DNA of 42,816 nucleotides from Streptomyces niveus (lineage in GTDB: Bacteria > Actinomycetota > Actinomycetes > Streptomycetales > Streptomycetaceae). Position numbers and translations under genes: made by a program. Location of the stretch: contig NZ_MDCR01000131.1 in assembly GCF_001723055.1 (NCBI RefSeq), positions 1-42,816 of the forward strand. Direction: 5' to 3'. Numbering within the stretch: the stretch's first letter is position 1; the number at the start of each line of letters is the position of its first letter. The notes beneath the pieces are model-generated. The model saw only the letters and a list, made by a program, of their open reading frames with translations, did not search any database and was not told the DNA's origin. This document shows positions 24,719 to 35,000 of this stretch, piece by piece.

Positions 24719-25663
24719 ATGGTCTTGCACCTGTGTTATCTCGATGAGTCCGGGACCGGGCAGGTCCTCAACCCCGGCGTGGCCGACTCCGTTCCGGTCA
24801 TGGTGATCGGCGGATTCACTGTGCCGGAGAGCCAGATCAAAGGCCTCGCCTGGGACTTCATCGCCCTCAAGAAGCAGTTCCGGCCGGAGCTGCGCAAGGT
24901 GCCCGCCTTGAGCCAGGTCGTCCACCATGAGATCAAGGGCGAGACGGTGCGCAAGTCCTTCCGTCGACAGGGGCGCAACCAACGGCGTATGGCGCACGGC
25001 TTCCTCGACCATCTCCTGACGATCCTGGAACGTCGCGACTGCAGGGTCATGGCTCGTATCTGGGTGAAGCAGGACGGTGTCATCAACGACGACACGGCCA
25101 TGTACGCGGCTTCGGTGACCGCTCTGTGCGCAAACTTCGAGCACTATCTCGCTGAGCGCTCCAGCAGCGGCATCGCGGTGCTGGACAGCCGCAATCCCAG
25201 CGACAACGTCGGCAACGTGCACTGTGTGACGACCCGAAAGTTCGCCAAGGGTGGCGACCTGATGCCCCACCTTCCCGAGTCTCCGGTCTTCGGCCACAGT
25301 GACACCCACCTGGGTCTACAGATCGCTGATCTCCTGGTGAGTGCCGTACTGGCTCCGTCGGCCGCCGTGACCTTCGCCGGTGACCTGACCGGCAATGTCC
25401 ACTGTCACCCGGGGTTCGTCGAGGTACGAGACCGGCACTGCCCTCGCCTTGGCAAGCTCCAGCACCGCTATCAGGCGTCAACGGGCAAGTGGACAGGCGG
25501 GATCGTCGTCTCCGATGCGCGCGGACATCAGTCAGCGGGCAAGCTGTTCGCGCCAACGGCCACGGCTATGACCGCACCCGTCGTGGGCATCCCCGAGCAG
25601 GGCTCTCCTCTCGATCTGGCCACCGCTGCCACGGCCCCCGCACCGGCCTCTCCCGCAATGTAG
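24719..25663 (+). CDS. DUF3800 domain protein
   Basis: This 314-residue protein begins with the DUF3800 signature LCYLDESG and later has TAMYAASVTALCANFEHYL and HLGLQIADLLVSAVL, the two other conserved blocks. The family has an RNase H-like fold with conserved acidic residues and is common in phage-defense islands and near mobile elements. Its substrate is not established to my knowledge. ATG 24719 directly follows AGGGGG, a spacing too short for a good ribosome-binding site, so the start is uncertain. The domain begins at this Met, and upstream in-frame sequence is not family-like. It converges on brxHI with 23 bp between stops, so it looks like an added member of this defense locus. Confidence 0.85.
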   Translation: MVLHLCYLDESGTGQVLNPGVADSVPVMVIGGFTVPESQIKGLAWDFIALKKQFRPELRKVPALSQVVHHEIKGETVRKSFRRQGRNQRRMAHGFLDHLLTILERRDCRVMARIWVKQDGVINDDTAMYAASVTALCANFEHYLAERSSSGIAVLDSRNPSDNVGNVHCVTTRKFAKGGDLMPHLPESPVFGHSDTHLGLQIADLLVSAVLAPSAAVTFAGDLTGNVHCHPGFVEVRDRHCPRLGKLQHRYQASTGKWTGGIVVSDARGHQSAGKLFAPTATAMTAPVVGIPEQGSPLDLATAATAPAPASPAM

Positions 25664-25686
25664 CGTTCGTACGGCGTCGCCGCTGC

Positions 25687-27813
25687 TCAGCCGACCATGG
25701 TGCTGAACTGGACCGGTTCCTTGAGTACTGCAGCGGCCCCTTCCAGATCGGCCAGCCTCGCCGCCAGCGTCGCTTCGGCGAGGCGGCGTGGCAAGGCCGT
25801 GCTGAACTTGAGCCCCTTCAGCGCCTGTTCATGGACAGCCGGAAGGCAGAGCTGGGATGCGGCGTCAGCCACCGTCTGCTTCCAGACCGACGGGGTCAGG
25901 TCCGTGCTGAGCCGGATCCAGCAGTCATTGATGCGTTGTGCCGGATCCGCGAGGTTTCCGAACGTGGCAGCTAGGGTCGCGTTCGCACGGTGGCCTGCCC
26001 ATGTCCACCATCGAACGTCGTCGTTCGGCTCGCGCACGATTAGCGTGCCAGCGGGACGCACGTACTCCAGGTGACGGTCACGCGCCTCGGCGAGGCAGCC
26101 TCGTGACCGACCGGTCAGCTGTACCTGCGGATCCGTGCCCAGCAGTACGTCTCGTGCGGCGCGGGTCAATTCGTACGACGTCGACCGGATGAAGCCCATG
26201 CCGCTCCACTTCGCCTTGCCGCCGCTGTCGACCGGCTCGACGAAGCAGCGGCGTCTGTTCCAGTCGATGTATGTGACCTGCCAGCTACGGCCGGCCAGCA
26301 AGAGTCGGCGTGGTCCTTGGATGCTTTCGGTCAGCAGACTCGGATCGGTCCTGCCGATCTCGGTCAGTCCGCTCAGGACGGTGAACTCGGGGGCCGCGGT
26401 GAACACTGCGGTGAGGTTCATGAAGTGGCGGTGTCCGAAGCGTCGTTCGGCCTCGGGGCCGATGAAGAGCATCCCGCCGTCCTGGTCGAGGTAGCCCTCG
26501 TCCACCAGGTGCCGCACGATCGGCTCGGCGGACTGTCCGAACGGGGCGAGGCCCGCCCACCACTCCTGCCACAACCTGTCCCCGACCTGGTGCTCCTGCA
26601 GGCACAGCGCAAGGATTTGCTGGGCGACGATGTGCCGGGGTTCGGGCGGTGCCGCAACCGGCTCGACCCAGCCGCGTGACCACTGGAGCAGCAATGCGGC
26701 AGCGGCCAGCAGTCCGCTTTCGTCGAGAGTGAGGAATAGGCAGTTGCGCGGCGAGCCCGCGCGCCGCCCTGTGCGGCCGAGGCGCTGGAGGAAGGACGCC
26801 ACCGTCGCCGGAGCGTCGATCTGGATGACCCGATCGAGGTCACCGACGTCGATACCCAGCTCGAGGGTGCTGGTGGACACGATGACGCAGTCCCTGGCTT
26901 CGGCGAAGGCTTCCTCTGCGCGGCGCCGTTCGTCTACCGAGAGCGAGGCGTGCGAGAGGAAGGTCGTGACGCCCTTGGCCCGTAGTTTCTCCCCCAGTTC
27001 TTCCACGAGCCGCCGTGACTCGCAGAAGACCAAACGCTTCTCTCCGCGGTGCAGGGCCGCGATCACCGTGGCCGCGTTGCCCAGCGAGCCGACGTAGTCG
27101 AGCTGGATGTCGCCGGGGGGCACGGAGGCTGCTCCCCTCACCGGTAGGGCATCGAGGTGTGGAGCGACCACCCGAGCCGGACGCTTGCCCACCTCTGCCC
27201 CCTGCAGCCAGTGCAGCAGTTCGGGCGGGTTTCCCACAGTTGCGGAGAGGCCGATCCGCTGGATGGGGCGGCCGACGATTCGCTGCATGCGTTCGAGTAC
27301 GGCAAGCAGGTGCCAGCCTCGGTCGTCACCGGCGAAGGCGTGCACCTCATCCACGACGATGGCCTTGAGTCCGGCGAAGAAGGTGCGGTGGTCGACGTTC
27401 GCGCTTACCAGCATCGCTTCCAGCGACTCTGGGGTGGTGAGCAGAATGTCCGGGCGTTCGGTGAGGATCCTCTTGCGTGCGGTGGCCTTGATGTCGCCGT
27501 GCCACAGCGCCGCCGTACGACCGAGCCAGCCCGTGTACGTCTCGAGGCGGGGCAGCAGGTTGTTGAGCAGCGCTTTGAGGGGACACACGTACAGCACCGA
27601 GGTGCCGCCCCAGCGTTCTGCGGTCATCCTAGACAGCAACGGGAAGGACGCTGCCTCGGTTTTGCCGCCCGCTGTGGGAGCCAGAAGAACCGCGTCCTCT
27701 CCGGCGAGCAGGGGATCGATCGCCTGCTCCTGGAGCGGTCGAAGGCCCGGCCAGCCAAGGGTGTTGACGATGTGGTGGATCAGAACCGGATCCAGGTCGT
27801 CGATGCCGCTCAC
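25687..27813 (-). CDS. brxHI: BREX type 2 Lhr-like DEAD/DEAH helicase BrxHI
   Basis: This 708-residue superfamily 2 helicase has Walker A APTAGGKT (residues 45-52), a VVDEVHAF box, LSATVGNPPELL (motif III), and the C-terminal RecA domain with VSTSTLELGIDVGDLDRVIQID and FLQRLGRTGRRAG (motifs V and VI). The rest resembles the shorter Lhr-like tail. BrxHI is the terminal gene of type 2 BREX, and here it follows brxD by 31 bp on the same strand. I chose GTG 27813 (GGGA upstream), where the protein starts VSGIDDLDPVLIHHIVNTLG; the frame is open to 27876 but that lies against brxD. Context separates it from housekeeping Lhr. Confidence 0.88.
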   Translation of the reverse strand: MSGIDDLDPVLIHHIVNTLGWPGLRPLQEQAIDPLLAGEDAVLLAPTAGGKTEAASFPLLSRMTAERWGGTSVLYVCPLKALLNNLLPRLETYTGWLGRTAALWHGDIKATARKRILTERPDILLTTPESLEAMLVSANVDHRTFFAGLKAIVVDEVHAFAGDDRGWHLLAVLERMQRIVGRPIQRIGLSATVGNPPELLHWLQGAEVGKRPARVVAPHLDALPVRGAASVPPGDIQLDYVGSLGNAATVIAALHRGEKRLVFCESRRLVEELGEKLRAKGVTTFLSHASLSVDERRRAEEAFAEARDCVIVSTSTLELGIDVGDLDRVIQIDAPATVASFLQRLGRTGRRAGSPRNCLFLTLDESGLLAAAALLLQWSRGWVEPVAAPPEPRHIVAQQILALCLQEHQVGDRLWQEWWAGLAPFGQSAEPIVRHLVDEGYLDQDGGMLFIGPEAERRFGHRHFMNLTAVFTAAPEFTVLSGLTEIGRTDPSLLTESIQGPRRLLLAGRSWQVTYIDWNRRRCFVEPVDSGGKAKWSGMGFIRSTSYELTRAARDVLLGTDPQVQLTGRSRGCLAEARDRHLEYVRPAGTLIVREPNDDVRWWTWAGHRANATLAATFGNLADPAQRINDCWIRLSTDLTPSVWKQTVADAASQLCLPAVHEQALKGLKFSTALPRRLAEATLAARLADLEGAAAVLKEPVQFSTMVG

Positions 27814-27844
27814 GTCTGTTCCCGTTGGGAGTCGGTTACGCCTT

Positions 27845-29185
27845 TCACGGCAGCTCGAGTTCGATGTCGTCGGCATCCCCCGGGGCCGCCGCGGCGTTGC
27901 GCTCGACCTCGTTGAGTTCAGCGCTGGAGACGGTCAGCGCGTAGTGCAGACGGGGGTCGAAGTCATCGAACTCGTCGACCCGGTCCAGGACATCGGCGAC
28001 CAGTTTGCGCAGGAACAGGCGTGGCGCCACCCCCACCTTCCCACCGAGTCCGCCGGTGACCGCGGTGGCCAGTTCGCCGAGGTACGCGTCATCCACGCGT
28101 TTCGCGATCCGTTCGGGATGCCGCGCCCCGGCCGCAAACAGGTCGCGCACATTGCGTCCGAGTTCGCCCAGTCGCTCCAAGTCGAAGCCTGCCAGCCGCA
28201 GTTGCACGGCGCGGGGCGAGTCGAAGCGCGGGTCTGTGGTGAAGTCCGTGGCCAGACGCTGGGCCAGAGGTGGCAGCCGCTGGATGCCCTGCTGACCGTC
28301 GTAGAAGGCCGGTGTGCCGGTGATGACGAGAAACAGTCCGGGGAAGCGTCCGGTGTCGATCTCGTCGAGGAGTTGTCGCAGCGCATTGAGTCCCTTTTCC
28401 CGTACGTCGCCACGGACCCGCTGGAGTGTTTCGGTCTCGTCGAGTACGAGCAGCAGCCCGGGGTGCCCGCAGTCGCGCAGCACTGTGAGCAGTCCTTGGA
28501 GGAACCCGAGTGCGGCGAAATGGTCGAGGTCTCCGCGTACTCCGGCCGCCCGGCGAGCCGACGCGGCCACCGACTTCTGTCCGCCGATCCAGGCGATGAG
28601 GGCTTCCGCCGTGGCACTGTCGCCCGCCACAACGGCCTGCCGGTAGCCGCGCAGGGCTGCCGAGAATGCGGGGGTGGTTCGTGCCACGTCGGCGAGGCGT
28701 CGCTCCATCAGATCGTCCACGGCCTTCGCCAGTGCCTCGGCGTCGTCCTCTTCCACGTCTCCCGTGTCGAGGGTCTCGTCCTCCAGGGAGTAGAACCAGG
28801 AGTCGATGATCGCTCGCAGCGCGCTGGCCTGGTGGGTGGCGGTGGTCAGGCGCTCGGTGAGCCGCCGGTAGACCGTTTCGAGCCGGTGAAGGGGTGTCTC
28901 GGTCTCTGAAATCTGTACTTCGGCGGTGGCGAGCCCCGCGCGCTTGGCGCGTTCGGCCAGCCAGCGGGCGAAGAACGTTTTGCCGGAGCCGTATTCGCCG
29001 CGAATGGCGTGGAAGGCCGCGCCACCGCCCGTGACCGTCACCAGGTCGTCGTCGAGTGCAGCAGTGAACCGGTCCAGTCCTACGGCGAAGAGGTCGAGCC
29101 CCGCCTGTGGCACGGTACCCCGCCTCAACGCATCGACGACTTCTCGGCGACGGGCTGCACTCACGGGGGGCTGTGCGCTGGTCAC
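27845..29185 (-). CDS. brxD: BREX type 2 ATP-binding protein BrxD
   Basis: This 446-residue AAA-like ATPase has Walker A GEYGSGKT (63-70) and Walker B LLLVLDETETL. Blocks such as FHAIRGEYGSGKTFFARWLAERA and GVAPRLFLRKLVADVLDRV are the known features of the BrxD (DUF2791) family. It acts in the cytoplasm as part of the type 2 BREX machinery; its precise step is not established. It lies 42 bp after pglZ and 31 bp before brxHI on the same strand, the standard type 2 order. Confidence 0.9.
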   Translation of the reverse strand: MTSAQPPVSAARRREVVDALRRGTVPQAGLDLFAVGLDRFTAALDDDLVTVTGGGAAFHAIRGEYGSGKTFFARWLAERAKRAGLATAEVQISETETPLHRLETVYRRLTERLTTATHQASALRAIIDSWFYSLEDETLDTGDVEEDDAEALAKAVDDLMERRLADVARTTPAFSAALRGYRQAVVAGDSATAEALIAWIGGQKSVAASARRAAGVRGDLDHFAALGFLQGLLTVLRDCGHPGLLLVLDETETLQRVRGDVREKGLNALRQLLDEIDTGRFPGLFLVITGTPAFYDGQQGIQRLPPLAQRLATDFTTDPRFDSPRAVQLRLAGFDLERLGELGRNVRDLFAAGARHPERIAKRVDDAYLGELATAVTGGLGGKVGVAPRLFLRKLVADVLDRVDEFDDFDPRLHYALTVSSAELNEVERNAAAAPGDADDIELELP

Positions 29186-29227
29186 GTCCGGCTTCCTTCC
29201 ACGGTCACGTTCCGCATCCTTCCACGG

Positions 29228-32011
29228 TCACGCCCGTCTCTTCTCCAGCTGAAACTGCGTACGCAGCAGGTGGACGTCGAGCCGGACGGTGTGCCCCGAG
29301 TCGATGAGGCCGAGCACCGGATATCCCTCGACGTTCAGCAGCCGCTGCAGGGTGGCGATGAAACCATCCATGTTGCGCCTGATGCGGTCGCTCGCGGAGA
29401 TGGCTACGGCGAGGGCTGCAGGGGACATGGTCTCACCTGCTTCGGCGAGGGCGTCGATGACGGCGGCGACGACAGGCCTGTCGGGCTTCCTGCGGACGTA
29501 CTCGGCCTGTGCGGCGTAAACGTCGCTGGCCACGACCACAGCCCCCAGCGTCGCGGGAGCGGGCGAGGGCTGGGACTTGGACAGCTCGCGTTCGACCTCG
29601 GCCGGGGCGAAAAGGCCTTCCCCCGCCTGTTCTGCCCGTTTCCGAGTGGCCTTGGGCTTTGCCACAGAAGCAGGTGCGGGCGGTGTGACGGAATCCGGCC
29701 AGGGCTCCTCCAGCACCCGGCTCTGAGTCCACCACGAAGGTGTCGCCCCTTCCCGCGGGAGAACTTCCCAGCCCTTCGGCAGGACATCCAGGGCGGGCAG
29801 CAGCACCAGCAGAGGCACCGTCACCTCGGCCAGCGACGCACCGCCGTGGTAGCCGGCCTTCCGCGGGGTGTACCGAATGTCCTCCCGCCAGGGAGCGACG
29901 ATGGTGCCCCCGCCTTCGAGAACGCGCGGTCCCGAGAGGATGATCTCCCCGTCCTCGGCGCTGCTCCCGGTGCGCCAGCGGGACGACTCCGCCCCGCTCA
30001 CCCTGGCAGGTCCAGGATTCACACCGCGTTCCAGCACATGGCCGTGATCCGCGACCAGCAGGACAGGACGCCCATAGCCCTTGGCCGCGGCCAGCAGCTC
30101 GCGCATGAAGGTGATGTCGCTGATCCGCCACTGGGTGCGCTCACCCTGCTGTCCGTGGTCGAGGGCGTCGTCGATGGTGTTGAGGACGACACCGACCACC
30201 GCAGTCGAGGCGAGGGCGGAGACCAGCTCCTCGGTCAGCCGGTGTCCGGACGGGCCGCCTATCGCGGCCTTGTGGAAGAGCACGCCGACAGCCCTTCGCT
30301 GCTTCCAGAACTCGGCGAATCCGGCTGTCTCCTTCGACTGCCCACCTGTGTCGGCCTTACCTGTGAGCAGTGAGGTTCGGCTGATCCTGGTCACCGAGGG
30401 CAGCATGGAAACCGCTGCGCTGCGCTGCGCCGACCGCCCGGCGGGCGGTGCCGGCACGGCTTCGATCCACCCCTCGCGCTCCGACTCTTCCCCGAGTTGC
30501 ACGGCTGCCGCGCTGCCCATGCCGTCGATCAGCAGAATCAGCGGACTCGTCGACTCCGAGTACAAGCGGGCGGCGCATTCCGTCAGCACGTTCTCGACGA
30601 GTAGGCAGCCGCCTGGGTTCTGCTGGTCGGCGGTGCGGGTCCAGCCCGCGAGGCGTTGTGCGAACTGTTCGTCGAGTGCGTCCCTGCGGGCACGCGCGGT
30701 GTCGTGAAGCGTCCGGTATGCCTGACCGGCTACCACATCCCCGACCGGGTCACCCGACCACAGGACGTTCAACGCCCGGTCCACCCAGCCCCACTCGGCG
30801 AGATGCCCGCGGATCCCTGAGGCGACGGACTCAACGCGGGGCTGCTCAGTGGACAGCCAGCGCGCGACGCGCACAGCCATCTCGGCGACGGCGATACGGT
30901 CCGTGTTCAGGGCTGCCAACGCGTGGCCGCGCAGGTCGGCAAGGGCCACTTCGGCCTGCTCGGGCGAGGCGGCCAAGGCCTCTGCGACGGCCCGTAGTTG
31001 AGCGGTGAAGCTGGTCAACAGGAAGCGGCTGCCTCGCAACGCCTGGGTCAGCCCGGCTTCATCGGCGAGGCGGTCCGCACGGTCGATGACGGAGAACACC
31101 CGCTGCTTGGCGGCCTCGTTGTGCCGTGCCTCACCGATCCAACGGGTGAGGGTGCCCGCCACTGCATCGCTGAAGGCCAGGATGTCTGGTCGGCGCACCC
31201 GGCCGAAGAGACCGCCGACTGCGAGCACGGTGTCAGGCTCGGTCGCCGGGTCGGCCATCGCCGCTCCGAGCAGCCCGCGAGCCATGGCGTCCTGTCCTCG
31301 CCCGTCCTCGACGAGTGACATCAGGACGGGCACGGCGGTGCCGGCCGTTTCGCCGAGCCACTCCTTGATCTTTTCCCTCTCCTCGCCGTCCAGTTCGAGG
31401 AACAGGGTGGGCCCGGCAGACGTGCGGGACCAAGCGAGCATGGCATCGGCATCGATGGCGAGGCCGGCGGTGGTCTCCCGTTCGACGACGCGGTCCAGGC
31501 CGAGGCGCGCGACAACCAGCGCTTTGACTGCCGCATCCCTGGTGAGCAGGGACCCGGAACGCGGCCAGCCGTCGTGCGGTTCCGCGTCCAGCAGCGCCTC
31601 GAGCAGCCACGGTTCGCCGTACAGCCGGGAGTCGAGTTCGCGCACGCCGAAGCGCTGCTTCACGATCTCTGCCTTCTCGACCGTAAGGGTGCGCCGTCTC
31701 ACGGCATGTCCGCGCACGTCCCAACCGAGCTGCTCGTCACCGATGCCGGTGGTCACCACGAGTACGTCGGCGTCGCGAGCCCGGTCGGACCGGTGCTGCT
31801 GCCAAGCGTCCACGATGCCCAGTACCGATGTCTGGTCGCTGACATGGACCCGACGGGGTTCACCGCCGATCTTGGCGGTGAAGATGTCGGGCGCCGTGTC
31901 CGGGTAGCGCCCGTGCACCAGCATCAGCCTCCGATCGCGCAAACCGGCAGCGTAGGTGTCGAGGAGCGCTTCGATGGTGAGCCGGTTGACCTGCGGCGGG
32001 GGCGTGGACAT
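29228..32011 (-). CDS. pglZ: BREX alkaline-phosphatase-like protein PglZ
   Basis: This 927-residue protein carries an alkaline-phosphatase-superfamily domain in its second half. LILLIDGMGSAAAVQLG (near residue 490) gives the first metal-binding Asp. SMLPSVTRISRTSLLTGK and VLLVADHGHVLERG (near 655) give the nucleophile-type and later metal ligands, and YHGGASLAEVTVPLLVLLP closes the fold. PglZ is the core gene shared by all BREX types and is needed for phage resistance. The ATG overlaps the pglY stop by one base (TGATG), so the two are translated together. The N-terminal half includes LMLVHGRYPDTAPDIFT and helical regions of unknown role. Confidence 0.93.
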   Translation of the reverse strand: MSTPPPQVNRLTIEALLDTYAAGLRDRRLMLVHGRYPDTAPDIFTAKIGGEPRRVHVSDQTSVLGIVDAWQQHRSDRARDADVLVVTTGIGDEQLGWDVRGHAVRRRTLTVEKAEIVKQRFGVRELDSRLYGEPWLLEALLDAEPHDGWPRSGSLLTRDAAVKALVVARLGLDRVVERETTAGLAIDADAMLAWSRTSAGPTLFLELDGEEREKIKEWLGETAGTAVPVLMSLVEDGRGQDAMARGLLGAAMADPATEPDTVLAVGGLFGRVRRPDILAFSDAVAGTLTRWIGEARHNEAAKQRVFSVIDRADRLADEAGLTQALRGSRFLLTSFTAQLRAVAEALAASPEQAEVALADLRGHALAALNTDRIAVAEMAVRVARWLSTEQPRVESVASGIRGHLAEWGWVDRALNVLWSGDPVGDVVAGQAYRTLHDTARARRDALDEQFAQRLAGWTRTADQQNPGGCLLVENVLTECAARLYSESTSPLILLIDGMGSAAAVQLGEESEREGWIEAVPAPPAGRSAQRSAAVSMLPSVTRISRTSLLTGKADTGGQSKETAGFAEFWKQRRAVGVLFHKAAIGGPSGHRLTEELVSALASTAVVGVVLNTIDDALDHGQQGERTQWRISDITFMRELLAAAKGYGRPVLLVADHGHVLERGVNPGPARVSGAESSRWRTGSSAEDGEIILSGPRVLEGGGTIVAPWREDIRYTPRKAGYHGGASLAEVTVPLLVLLPALDVLPKGWEVLPREGATPSWWTQSRVLEEPWPDSVTPPAPASVAKPKATRKRAEQAGEGLFAPAEVERELSKSQPSPAPATLGAVVVASDVYAAQAEYVRRKPDRPVVAAVIDALAEAGETMSPAALAVAISASDRIRRNMDGFIATLQRLLNVEGYPVLGLIDSGHTVRLDVHLLRTQFQLEKRRA

Positions 32012-35000
32012 CAGCGGGCGGCTTCCTCGCCCGCTGCGCCGTGGCCCTCGGCAGGCACGGGCCGCCAGGCGATCTCGATGCGCACGCCAGGATTTGCGGC
32101 GGCGTACGAACGGATCTCGTCCTGCACATCGGCGATCGCGTCGGTCAGCGCGGACTCGAGGCTGGTGAACTGCTTCGTGTCCACGACGTGCGGCGCACTC
32201 GGACCGCGTACCGAAGAGGCCACCGAGGGAGCTGTCGGCTTCGGCTCGTCGAAGCCGAGCTGGGGCGGCGGGCCGGACGGCACCACAGGTCGTCCGTGCT
32301 GAGTCAGGCTGATGTCCCCCGGGCCCGACACCGGCGGCTGCGCAGCGGGCGGTTGGGCGACGGTCGCGAGCCGGGCCGCCTCCGTGACAAGCGCCACGGA
32401 CTCGTCCTGCAGCCGGCTCAGCACCGGTACGAGCGATCTGGTCAGCTCGTGGTCGTTCACGGCGTCGTGGAGCGCGGTGATCAGCCGATCGGCCTTGTCG
32501 CCGACACTGTCGTTCCGCTCGGCGAAGCCCCGCACACTCCTCAGCAGAGGCCAGTTGGTGTCGTCGAGCGCCGCCAGCACTTCGGGAGCCTGCTTGATCG
32601 CGGCGCTCAACTCCCGGTCGGTCACGTCGTACGAGACCGCCGCGAGCTCCTTGACCAGAGAAGTCCCGTCGCTGGTACGGGAAAGCCGGGCGATCAGGTC
32701 GGCAGCGGCCCGCATCGAACGCGTCCTGTCCGCGTCCGGGCCGGTGATGCCGAGGTCTGTCGCATGCTTGTCGAGAGAGCGCCGCACTCCCCCGACAGCT
32801 GCCTCGTGAGCCGCGGCGACGGCCCGCACGTCGGACTCCAACGAGGCGACGTTGCGGGCGAAGAGCACCGGCTGAGCGGAGACTCCGAAGATCGCCCCGG
32901 CTCGGGTGCGAGCGGCGGCGAACTGCTCCTCGCTGGGCAGTTCGACGGCCCGCAATCCATATCCCGGTCCGATCCGCTCCAGGTCGGGGGCGGGCACCGG
33001 CGTCGTCTGGTGCACCCAGGTCCGGTCGTCGAGCAGCGCGTACGTGGCGATGATCAGGCTGGAGATGTTCTTCTCAAGGCCCTCGAAACCCAGCTCGGCG
33101 ATCCAGCGCCGGATGTCCTCGACAGCGAGCTCCGGCCCGGCCTTGGCGTCGGCAGCCTTCTGGTTGATCTTCAGGCGCCAGTCGTTCAGAAGGTTCAGCG
33201 GACCATCGTGGACTTCGCCGAGCCCGAGCGGATGCACGATCTTCCTGACGACTGCCAGGTGATGCCGATCGACCACGGCCCGTCGCGACCCGTCCTTCAT
33301 CGCGTTCCCGATCCACTCCAGGGCCGTCTTCAGCTCCCTGGTGGTGACCGGCTTGCGGGTCAGCGCGGGGTCGAAGTCGGGGTGCTTCGGATAGAGGGCG
33401 GCGAACATGCCGTCGGCGAGCGCGTACAGGTTCTGCTCGAAGCTGAGCCCGGCCTGCGGCCTGGGCCGGGAATACCTGGGTTCGAGCGACCATACGTGCT
33501 GGTTGTCCGGCACCTCGGCGCCGATACTGCCGGGGTCGGGCTTGCTGATCCCGTACAACTGCTGCAGCACCGCGATCAGTTGGGAGGTCAGGTTCTCGCT
33601 CTGCGCCTTGAGCTGGTGGCGGATCTGGATCCGCTCGTCCTCGGACTTGGTCGCGGTGTGGTCGTCGAGGCGATCCCGCTCCAGCAGATAGTTGATCTTC
33701 AGAAGGCGGCCGAGTTGATTGGACTTCTGCTCGGAGAAGAAGTCGGGCAGCCAGATGACGGTGCGGGCGTACTTGCCTTCCTGCTTCATCTTCTCGATGC
33801 GGCGGACGTCGTCGCTCGGGAAGTGCTTGTCGTCGAAGGGGTAGTCGAGGACGAACCGGATGTTCCCCTCCGTCATCGGCCGGAACTGCTCGTCGGGCAG
33901 ATGCGGATCGCAGACGTTGCCGAAGACGAACTCGGCGGTGCGCTTCGTGCCGCGCCAGACGATCTCACGCTCGCTGACGAAGCCCTGGGCGTCGCCGATC
34001 CCCAACTCCGTCCACAGTTTGTCCTTGATCCACTGTCGCCGCTTGCCGGGGTTGTCCTCGCTGCCGACCTCGTCGAGCAGCGGCTCAATGTCGAGGTCGG
34101 ACAGATGGAGGTGGAAGACCGGGTCGGCGCTGCCCTCACTGCGCAACTCGCCGAATTCCCCCTGGAGTTCCTTGAGCCGTTTGGCGGCCGCGGTTCCGGC
34201 CGAGCCGAGCCGCACCTTGATCGACCCGTGGTTGAGCGCGGCGAGCCGTTCTCCGGTGAGCCGGGCCAGAGCAGGGACGTTGGGCGCGAGGGCAGCGAGC
34301 AGCAGCGTCTTGATGAGCCGCTCGTCTCCCTTGAACAGGGGGCTGTCGGCCGAGCCGTACTTCTCCAACAGATAGGCCACCACGCGCGCATGGAATCGCT
34401 TGGCGGTCTCGGCCTCCTTGCGCAGGCGCGCGGTGAACGCCTCGCCAGTGCCGTCCAGGATTACGTCCCACAGGTCTCCCAGCGGGATGAGTTCACCGAG
34501 CTTCAGGTCGTTGCGGCGCCGGGAGAGAGCCTCCTGGACGAGCTTCAGACCGGTGCGCTCGCGCTGGAGCGCACCCGCCAGTTCCACCAGGACATTGAGG
34601 AAGGCGGGCGAGAGCGGGTAGACCTCCCGGAAGTCGTCCCACGATGCCTCGGTACGCCCATGAGCGTCGAGCAGAACCTGCCGCACCTCGTCCTTGGAGG
34701 ACTCGACCGCCGCGAACGCCTCGTCTCGCGCGCGTTCCATGCCGGGCTTCGGGGCGAGCACCCGGTGCTTGATGATCTCGATGAGGTTGCTGTCTTCGAG
34801 GTCGACGACGTCGATGCGGCCCGCGAGGTACTCGACCTGCTGTTCCAGGTTCTGCACCTCGACCCCGGCCACGTCGGAGCCGATCAGCTGGGAGAGGTCA
34901 CGCTGGCGGGAGATGAAGGAGATGATCGGTACGGGCCGGTCGCTGTCCCCGGACTCGATCAGCTTGACCAGCTTCTGCACCTGGTCGCGCACGAAATCCT

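Noticed and set aside
25687..27813. Housekeeping Lhr helicase
   Set aside because: It is too short for full-length Lhr and follows pglY-pglZ-brxD in the type 2 BREX order.
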